Positions 58,775 to 64,000 of a DNA stretch of 64,000 nucleotides are shown here, piece by piece (the stretch's first letter is position 1; each line of letters starts with the position of its first letter). Origin of the DNA: Candidatus Bathyarchaeia archaeon (GTDB lineage: Archaea > Thermoproteota > Bathyarchaeia > Bathyarchaeales > Bathycorpusculaceae). Location: contig JAVZEV010000001.1 in NCBI GenBank assembly GCA_038873195.1, positions 214,490 to 278,489 on the forward strand. Reading direction: 5' to 3'. A program made the translations under genes and the position numbers. The notes below the pieces were generated by a model that saw only the letters and a list, made by a program, of their open reading frames with translations, was not told where the DNA came from and did not search any database.

Positions 58775-61612
58775 ATGTTTAACAAAATATCTTCAGTTAT
58801 TTTGTGCATATTATTATTCACCGGCATTTTTGTTATGGCGACAAATTTTCATTCAGTAATAGCATGGATTGGAACTGTTTACATTAGGGCAGATGGCGCT
58901 ATAGAACCGGCTGATGCACCAATATTACGTGACGGAGATGTCTATATCCTAATTGGCAATATCACTAGCAATGCCGACGGAATTGTTATAGAAAGAGACG
59001 ACATGAAGTTAGACGGGGCTGGTTGCATAGTTCAAGGAAACGGTGAAGTCCATAAAGCAGGAGTGCTCCTTGTTGCTAGACACAACGTAACAATAACAAA
59101 CATGGAGATCACGAAATTCTATTATGGTATCCGACTTGACATTTGCCAAAACTGCAGCATCATTGGAAACAACCTACATCAAACAATGCTTTATGGCAAA
59201 GCTAACATTGACCTTGTTGATTCGTCCTACAACACTATAGTTGGAAACAACCTAACAGATAATTGGATAGGCATCGGACTTCATGCGTCAAACTATAATG
59301 TTATTCGCGAAAACAATGTAACAAAACACTCCGCGGGCATTTATTTACAGTCTTCTTATAACAATTCAATTCACCACAACAGCTTTTTATTCAATGATAA
59401 CCAAGTCGATATTTACGACTCAGCAAATGCTTGGGACGATAATTACCCATCCGGCGGCAACTTGTGGAGTGATTATTGGGGCGTGGATTCGTACAGTGGT
59501 GTTTATCAAAACGAGACAAGAAGCGATGGAATAGGCGACACGCCACGCATAATAGACGAAAACAACATAGACCGCTATCCTTTGGTTTATCCTCGAGACC
59601 CATGCGAACAGCAAATAGTCTCTCTTGTTAACGGTTCAAGAGCCTACAACCACGATTTAGAGTTAGAGAACATGGCACTTGAACATTATGCCTTCCGTTC
59701 AGGCGGGTCTGCTGGTGCAAACGAAACTGTATACTGGATTAAAGAAAAATTCGAAAGCTTTGGATTAGAAGCATGGCTTGAACCTTTTGAATTTACAACT
59801 TGGGACGTGACGAGTAAGCCTTCTCTCGTGATTGATGATGATGGAAATCCAAATACAACTTATGACCAAACTGTTCTTAGTTCTTTTCAATGCGAACATT
59901 ACAGTTGGCCAACTTCTCCAAATGGAGCCTTTGCTGATCTTGTGATTTTACCTCTGCCTGAGGCAGCAAGTTATTTTGAAATAGGTGTGAATCCAATTAA
60001 CACAACCGCATGGAACGCTATAAACACCACAGGGAAGATAGTATTGATTGGAAGAGAAGTTCGTTGGAGTTCTAGTTGGCATAATACATACAGAAATAAG
60101 TTGACGGCGCAACCGCCAGCCGCAATCGTTCACACGTGGTGGTATGAATGGATGTCATTCACACCTCCCATGTACAGTTCTGCCGGCGGACGCCCGATAA
60201 GCTCCTTTGGAGACTATTATTGGGATTTGGGCATTCCTGTAGGTTCTGTAAACTATGAAGATGGCTTATGGATTCGAAATAGAGAAAGTGGCATAGATGT
60301 CTCTGCGAACGTTTCCATCAATTCAGTTATTGGTATGGGCACTCATTATAATGTTGTTGGAAGAATTAAAGGCTACATAGACCCGGATAAAATGATAATT
60401 ATTTCCGGTCACTATGACACTGTTATGTGTGCGGGCTTCTGTGATAACGGTGCGGGAACTGCGGGGGTAATAGAGCTTGCAAAAGTTTTTGCTGATGCTG
60501 TTGCAAGCGGCGTCTATAAACCCGCATATACTCTTCTGTTTGTAGCTTTTGCAAGTGAGGAGCTTTATCTGGTAGGCTCGATAAACTATGTGAAACAGCA
60601 CAAAAGCGACATGGCAAATATTAAGGCAGTTATTAATTTGGATTGCATAGGTAGTGATGAGTTTCGAGTTACCGAAACTGAGCCGGTGAACGGTTTTGAT
60701 TTGGACCAAGTTGTGTTGGAAGCTGCTTTGGAACTTGGTGTATCTGGTGAATTGGAATCGCCGGGTGGTTCCGATCAGGAGACCTTTAGAAACCCATTGT
60801 GGGCCAACAGCATTTATTATCAATATTGGGGTTTAGATGCAAACATTTCTGATGCGACACCAATTCCGTCCAGTGTCTTGCTGATTTCATTTCCTCTTCT
60901 CTATAATGACGCTTGGTACATGGGCAGCCCCGGCTGGATTCACACAGAATATGACAATTCAACTTCAACGTTGACACTAAACTGGGTTGAAGCTGTGGAT
61001 CTTGAAAAGCACATTCAAATAGCCGCGCTTACAACAGTACGTATTTCACCTAATGTTCCTCCATTGCCTCGTAACATCGCCTTAACAAGCGTTAAACCTA
61101 GTAAAACTGTTTCTGGGCAATCCTTCTTGATGCAAATTAAAGTAACGATAGAGAATCAAGGAGGATACATAGAATATGTAAATGTCACAGCGTATGCAAA
61201 CGCTACAGTTATCGCGACACTCGTGAATATTGTTGTCGCTAATGGAACCTCAGTTACAGTTGCTATCACATGGAACACTACAGAATTTGAAAAAGGCAAT
61301 TACACCATACGGGCTTACGCTTGGCCTTTTCCAGACGAAACCTCCACAACAGACAATAACTGCACATTCAATGGCTTTGTTTTAATAACGCTTCCTGGCG
61401 ATGTTGATGGTGATTTTAAAGTGAAGATGGATGATATAGTGCTTATTGTTGGTGCTTTCGGGTCAACGCTTAGAGCAGACGGATGGTACTGGCACACGCC
61501 ACCCTGCATACTATGTCCCCATAATCCAAACTACGACGTAGACGGAAACAGCAAAGTAGACATGGGCGACATAATTATTGCATGTGATAACTTCGGAAAA
61601 ACTTATCTATGA
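58775..61612 (+). CDS. Secreted NosD-repeat / M28 peptidase / CARDB / dockerin protein
   Basis: 945 residues, exported (signal peptide VILCILLFTGIFVMATNFHS, residues 10-29). Residues 40-280 are a right-handed beta-helix of the NosD/CASH type (NVTITNMEITKFYYGIRLDI, NCSIIGNNLHQ, NTIVGNNLTDNWIGIGLHAS). Residues about 285-720 are an M28 zinc aminopeptidase with a PA insert: metal ligands in SGHYDTVMC, CDNGAGTAGVIEL, FVAFASEELYLVGS and NLDCIGSDE, and histidine in GWIHTEYDN. A CARDB-type Ig domain covers 755-860. The end is a dockerin with two EF-hand-like loops (DVDGDFKVKMDD and DVDGNSKVDMGD). Likely digests peptides on or off the cell while docked on a cohesin, such as that at 1082-2137. Confidence 0.92.
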   Translation: MFNKISSVILCILLFTGIFVMATNFHSVIAWIGTVYIRADGAIEPADAPILRDGDVYILIGNITSNADGIVIERDDMKLDGAGCIVQGNGEVHKAGVLLVARHNVTITNMEITKFYYGIRLDICQNCSIIGNNLHQTMLYGKANIDLVDSSYNTIVGNNLTDNWIGIGLHASNYNVIRENNVTKHSAGIYLQSSYNNSIHHNSFLFNDNQVDIYDSANAWDDNYPSGGNLWSDYWGVDSYSGVYQNETRSDGIGDTPRIIDENNIDRYPLVYPRDPCEQQIVSLVNGSRAYNHDLELENMALEHYAFRSGGSAGANETVYWIKEKFESFGLEAWLEPFEFTTWDVTSKPSLVIDDDGNPNTTYDQTVLSSFQCEHYSWPTSPNGAFADLVILPLPEAASYFEIGVNPINTTAWNAINTTGKIVLIGREVRWSSSWHNTYRNKLTAQPPAAIVHTWWYEWMSFTPPMYSSAGGRPISSFGDYYWDLGIPVGSVNYEDGLWIRNRESGIDVSANVSINSVIGMGTHYNVVGRIKGYIDPDKMIIISGHYDTVMCAGFCDNGAGTAGVIELAKVFADAVASGVYKPAYTLLFVAFASEELYLVGSINYVKQHKSDMANIKAVINLDCIGSDEFRVTETEPVNGFDLDQVVLEAALELGVSGELESPGGSDQETFRNPLWANSIYYQYWGLDANISDATPIPSSVLLISFPLLYNDAWYMGSPGWIHTEYDNSTSTLTLNWVEAVDLEKHIQIAALTTVRISPNVPPLPRNIALTSVKPSKTVSGQSFLMQIKVTIENQGGYIEYVNVTAYANATVIATLVNIVVANGTSVTVAITWNTTEFEKGNYTIRAYAWPFPDETSTTDNNCTFNGFVLITLPGDVDGDFKVKMDDIVLIVGAFGSTLRADGWYWHTPPCILCPHNPNYDVDGNSKVDMGDIIIACDNFGKTYL

Positions 61613-61740
61613 TATCTCGCGCGATTGTGAAATTCAATTGAATGCCGTCCGAGTAACTCTGAGATTTCATCCGCTTATATTGTCAAGCTAATGCCTTCTC
61701 ATCATCCGGCAACAAAAATATTAGGAGGGCAAAAATAAAA
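61613..61740. other. Intergenic, ribosome-binding site for a short ORF
   Basis: AGGAGGG at 61723-61729 lies 11 nt before ATG 61741. Nothing else is visible between the dockerin gene and that ORF. Confidence 0.4.
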
Positions 61741-61839
61741 ATGTTCTTCAGTTATGCCATATTTCTTGTTGGAACTGGTTTGGCATATGTTTTTCAGATT
61801 AAGACTTGTCTATTTATGGATGGGCTATCCTTCTTCTAA
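61741..61839 (+). CDS. Possible 32-residue membrane microprotein
   Basis: ATG 61741 (AGGAGGG upstream) to TAA 61839 encodes MFFSYAIFLVGTGLAYVFQI and 12 further residues, one hydrophobic helix. The ribosome-binding site is strong but its spacing is long; no homologue is known to me. Given as a candidate only. Confidence 0.35.
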   Translation: MFFSYAIFLVGTGLAYVFQIKTCLFMDGLSFF

Positions 61840-61948
61840 GGCTGCAAAGGGATAGTCAGGAATGTGGATTTTGAATTCATATTTTCTGTTCATAAGACAG
61901 TTAAATACCCATAGCCTATTTGTGTGCATAATCGTTGGAGGAAACTCC

Positions 61949-62131
61949 TTGAAACATAACATAACGCCAAAACAAAGAAAAGAACTACAAGCAAAAATGG
62001 CTAAGGTTTTCAAAGAAAACATGAAAGGGCTTCGGACAGAATTGCAAAAAATATTGGTAGATGATATGGTCACCGCTTTCCAAAATAGAATAAACGTGTT
62101 AAACAGAGCACAAGCAAAAAGAAGCTACTAA
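61949..62131 (+). CDS. 60-residue helical basic protein
   Basis: TTG 61949 with GGAGG 6-10 nt upstream; earlier ATG 61862 in frame would add a hydrophobic non-conserved stretch and is not used. The product ITPKQRKELQAKMAKVFKEN, MKGLRTELQKILVDDMVTAF, QNRINVLNRAQAKRSY is a pair of long helices rich in Lys and Arg. No family recognised; nucleic-acid association is plausible. Confidence 0.6.
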   Translation: MKHNITPKQRKELQAKMAKVFKENMKGLRTELQKILVDDMVTAFQNRINVLNRAQAKRSY

Positions 62132-62218
62132 TGGGGACTAAAGAGGAAAAAGACGTAGTTTGAATCCATAAAAGCTTTATATAAAAAGGGTGAAAATATC
62201 GCCAAGAGGTTTAGGATA

Positions 62219-62512
62219 ATGAGACGATCCAAACTTGAAATGTATATTGACATCCTTAAGGTGCTTGCCCACCGCGGCCCGTTAAAGCTAACGCATATTA
62301 TGTACAAGGCTAATGTTAATTGCAGCGTGCTGAAGCAATATTTAGACTTCTTAATAAAACAGCAACTTGTCGAAGAACGCACAATCGGAAAGCGCAGAGT
62401 TGTCTACGCCATAACACAAAGAGGCATTACAGTGCTCAAGTATTTCCGCGAACTCAAGCAAGTCTTGCCAATTGTTGAAGAATTAAGAAACAGAGCACCT
62501 GTACCATACTAA
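62219..62512 (+). CDS. SSO10a-like winged-helix DNA-binding protein
   Basis: 97 residues. RSKLEMYIDILKVLAHRGPL, LTHIMYKANVNCSVLKQYLD, FLIKQQLVEERTIGKRRVVY and a C-terminal helix GITVLKYFRELKQVLP form the winged helix plus coiled coil of the SSO10a family, abundant archaeal DNA-binding proteins. A TATA-like TTTATATAAAAAG at about 62174-62186 is well placed before ATG 62219. Confidence 0.92.
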   Translation: MRRSKLEMYIDILKVLAHRGPLKLTHIMYKANVNCSVLKQYLDFLIKQQLVEERTIGKRRVVYAITQRGITVLKYFRELKQVLPIVEELRNRAPVPY

Positions 62513-62611
62513 CCATCTTAAATTTTTTAACTACAATAGTTTTCATCAAATTGTATATTTCTGAAAACATAGAATATAGCTTGTTCTTTTATCGTTTTTT
62601 GGCTTGGTCTT

Positions 62612-62650
62612 GACTATGAAGGCGCATACATGTCAAAAAAGCTAAAGTAA
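62612..62650 (+). pseudogene. Fragment of elp3 3' end (last 12 codons and stop)
   Basis: Matches 25430-25468 at 37 of 39 positions: DYEGAYMSKKLK-stop versus DYEGAYMSKRLK-stop. The codon frame is intact but there is no start or upstream elp3 sequence beyond a possible TTTGGCT. The match continues downstream into repeat copy D. Confidence 0.85.
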
Positions 62651-62728
62651 ACGTGTAGTTTTACGCTTGACAAAGACTAGCCCCTCCCTTATAAATAGGT
62701 TGAAACAACTATTGACTCTACCGTTCTA
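62651..62728 (-). repeat. Dispersed repeat copy D (linked to elp3 fragment)
   Basis: Read on the minus strand: TAGAACGGTAGAGTCAATAG, TTGTTTCAACC, the full core CCTATTTATAAGGGAGG (core 62678-62699), then GGCTAGTCTTTGTCAAGCG. The left half matches copy E (AGTCAATAGTT), and the core matches copies A and C. It ends about 90 bp before gatD but points away from it. Confidence 0.85.
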
Positions 62729-62819
62729 TGATGCTTGCCCTTTCCAATGTTTGTGCATGCGATAAAGTTAAACACAATAACCGCTCTCTCTACCAATTGA
62801 AACCTTGGAGAATTCGGAA

Positions 62820-64000
62820 ATGAGTAGAGAAGAAGAGTCTTCTGGCTACAAAGGTGAAGCATTAGATGCTATCAGAAAGATAGGTGCTGAGATAGGCGAT
62901 GTAATCCGTATAACACGAAATGATGAAGTCTATGAAGGCATACTTATTCCACGTTCTGAATATGGAGACGAAAAGCACATCGTAATAAAATTGAAAAGTG
63001 GCTACAACATTGGCGTCCGCATAACACCCGACGCAAAAATAGAACGAATAGGCAAAGGCGCAAAACCCACATTCGTCCCGCCAGCGCCACCAGAACAAAA
63101 CCCACAACTGCCACGCGTAGCCATAATAAGCACAGGTGGAACCATCGCTAGCCGCGTTGACTACAGAACAGGCGCAGTACGCCCAGCCTTAACAGCAAGC
63201 GACCTCTACAGCGTCGTTCCAGAACTCGCCAACATAGCACGCATAGACGCGCACATACTCTTCAGCCTTTTCAGCGAAAACATCACGCCAAAACATTGGA
63301 CAGAAACTGCAGAAGCCACCGCCAAACAAATTTCTGAAGGCGTTGACGGCATCGTAATAGCCCACGGCACAGACACAATGGGCTACACAGCTGCAGCCCT
63401 AAGCTTCGCACTGCAAAACTTGCCCGTTCCAGTAATCCTCGTAGGCTCGCAACGTTCAGCAGACCGCCCAAGCTCAGACGCAGCAACCAACCTCATCGGC
63501 GCAGTAACCGCAGCCGCAAACGCTCCATTCGCCGAAGTCTCAATAGCAATGCACGAAACAACATCAGACGACAGCATAATACTCCATAAAGGAACGAAAG
63601 TCAGAAAATGCCACACAAGCAGAAGAGACACTTTCAAATCAGTCAACACAACGCCACTAGCACGTGTACAAGACCAAAAAATAACCATGTTAACAGAAAA
63701 TTACCAAAAACGCGACTCAACAAACAAATTAATGCTAAAACCAAAATTCAACGAAAAAGTCGCACTGGTCAAATTTTACCCGGGAATGAACCCCGCTTTA
63801 ATCGATTATTACGTGGATAACGAATACAAAGGAATCGTTCTGGAAGGAACAGGCTTAGGACACGTTGGAAAATACTGTTTCAATGCCATACGAAACGCCA
63901 TAAAACATGACGTCGTAGTTGCCATGACTTCACAATGTATCTGGGGACGCGTAAACATGAACGTCTACGATTCAGGACGCGACCTACTCGCCCTAGGCGT
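62820..64000 (+). CDS. gatD: Glu-tRNA(Gln) amidotransferase subunit D (3' end outside window)
   Basis: First 393 codons of GatD. An N-terminal Sm-like domain (IGDVIRITRNDEVYEGILIP, YNIGVRITPDAKIERIGKG) leads to an L-asparaginase-type core: VAIISTGGTIASRVDY (nucleophile Thr), then IVIAHGTDTMGYTAAALSFA and ILVGSQRSADRPSSDAATN, with the catalytic Thr-Asp pair and lysine of the asparaginase fold. It supplies ammonia to GatE for making Gln-tRNA(Gln) in archaea that lack glutaminyl-tRNA synthetase. ATG 62820 has TTGGAGAA about 9 nt upstream. The reading frame is open to the last base. Confidence 0.95.
   Translation, partial: MSREEESSGYKGEALDAIRKIGAEIGDVIRITRNDEVYEGILIPRSEYGDEKHIVIKLKSGYNIGVRITPDAKIERIGKGAKPTFVPPAPPEQNPQLPRVAIISTGGTIASRVDYRTGAVRPALTASDLYSVVPELANIARIDAHILFSLFSENITPKHWTETAEATAKQISEGVDGIVIAHGTDTMGYTAAALSFALQNLPVPVILVGSQRSADRPSSDAATNLIGAVTAAANAPFAEVSIAMHETTSDDSIILHKGTKVRKCHTSRRDTFKSVNTTPLARVQDQKITMLTENYQKRDSTNKLMLKPKFNEKVALVKFYPGMNPALIDYYVDNEYKGIVLEGTGLGHVGKYCFNAIRNAIKHDVVVAMTSQCIWGRVNMNVYDSGRDLLALG

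Larger units (their letters stand above)
62513..62819. other. Intergenic with elp3 3'-end fragment and repeat copy D
   Basis: Nothing gene-like other than the fragment described next. Gap between the winged-helix gene and gatD. Confidence 0.6.

Overview
The window is chromosomal DNA from an archaeon. The supporting genes are elongation factor 1-alpha, S12, S7 and S30e ribosomal proteins, a HerA-NurA pair, archaeal Elp3, GatD, TrmI, a DRG-type GTPase with TGS domain, an XPF-type nuclease and an SSO10a-like winged-helix protein, together with A/T-rich TATA boxes about 25-30 bp before many starts and tRNAs of archaeal form. Peptide and aromatic amino-acid fermentation genes (indolepyruvate ferredoxin oxidoreductase, a tryptophanase-family lyase), a formaldehyde-activating enzyme domain (tetrahydromethanopterin C1 chemistry) and many membrane-anchored surface proteins suggest an anaerobic TACK-type archaeon, most likely Bathyarchaeia. 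That placement is inference from gene content, not a computed phylogeny.

Layout. 0-2.7 kb: end of an ABC permease, a NUDIX hydrolase, a cohesin-domain surface protein and a membrane-tethered winged-helix regulator. 3-6.1 kb: herA-nurA, then a divergent small regulator with two inverted repeats in its promoter. 6.1-9.9 kb: a frameshifted Lrp/AsnC-type sensor domain, a LMW phosphatase, an FMN-binding protein, a HemL-like aminomutase and MobA. 10-13.1 kb: an accessory stretch with a ParA-type ATPase, its winged-helix partner, several microproteins and dispersed repeats. 13.4-16.7 kb: a Kelch/PKD surface protein, a divergent glutamine synthetase and tRNA-Ala. 16.8-22.1 kb: small membrane proteins, a desulforedoxin, flavodoxin, cupin, tRNA-Leu and S30e. 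22.2-33.3 kb: amidohydrolase, Elp3, CysS, lipoate ligase, S12-S7, DRG GTPase, EF-1A and XPF-like nuclease (core information processing). 33.3-42.3 kb: IorBA, tryptophanase-like lyase, a surface protein, crotonase plus 3-hydroxyacyl-CoA dehydrogenase, DUF362 and HD proteins. 42.4-54.4 kb: radical SAM, flippase-like protein, RimI, DUF296, malic enzyme, membrane sensors, an ssDNA-binding protein and a large unrecognised enzyme-like protein. 54.6-64 kb: a DapA-Fae fusion, TrmI, surface proteins, a second membrane-tethered winged-helix regulator beside a 945-residue NosD/M28-peptidase/dockerin protein, small DNA-binding proteins and the start of gatD.

Three things stand out. First, the gene at 54599-56077 joins a DapA-superfamily aldolase, with Schiff-base lysine and YNxP tyrosine intact, to a complete formaldehyde-activating enzyme (Fae) domain with its catalytic histidine. 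This suggests a formaldehyde-releasing or formaldehyde-consuming pyruvate aldolase channelling C1 units to tetrahydromethanopterin. Second, the only cohesin gene and the only dockerin gene seen here, 56 kb apart, each sit beside a paralogous winged-helix regulator with two C-terminal membrane helices, which looks like a split, locally regulated cohesin-dockerin surface system. Third, a roughly 60-bp intergenic repeat built on a TATA-like core occurs at least five times (two more weakly), and one copy carries with it a second copy of the last 12 codons and stop codon of elp3.
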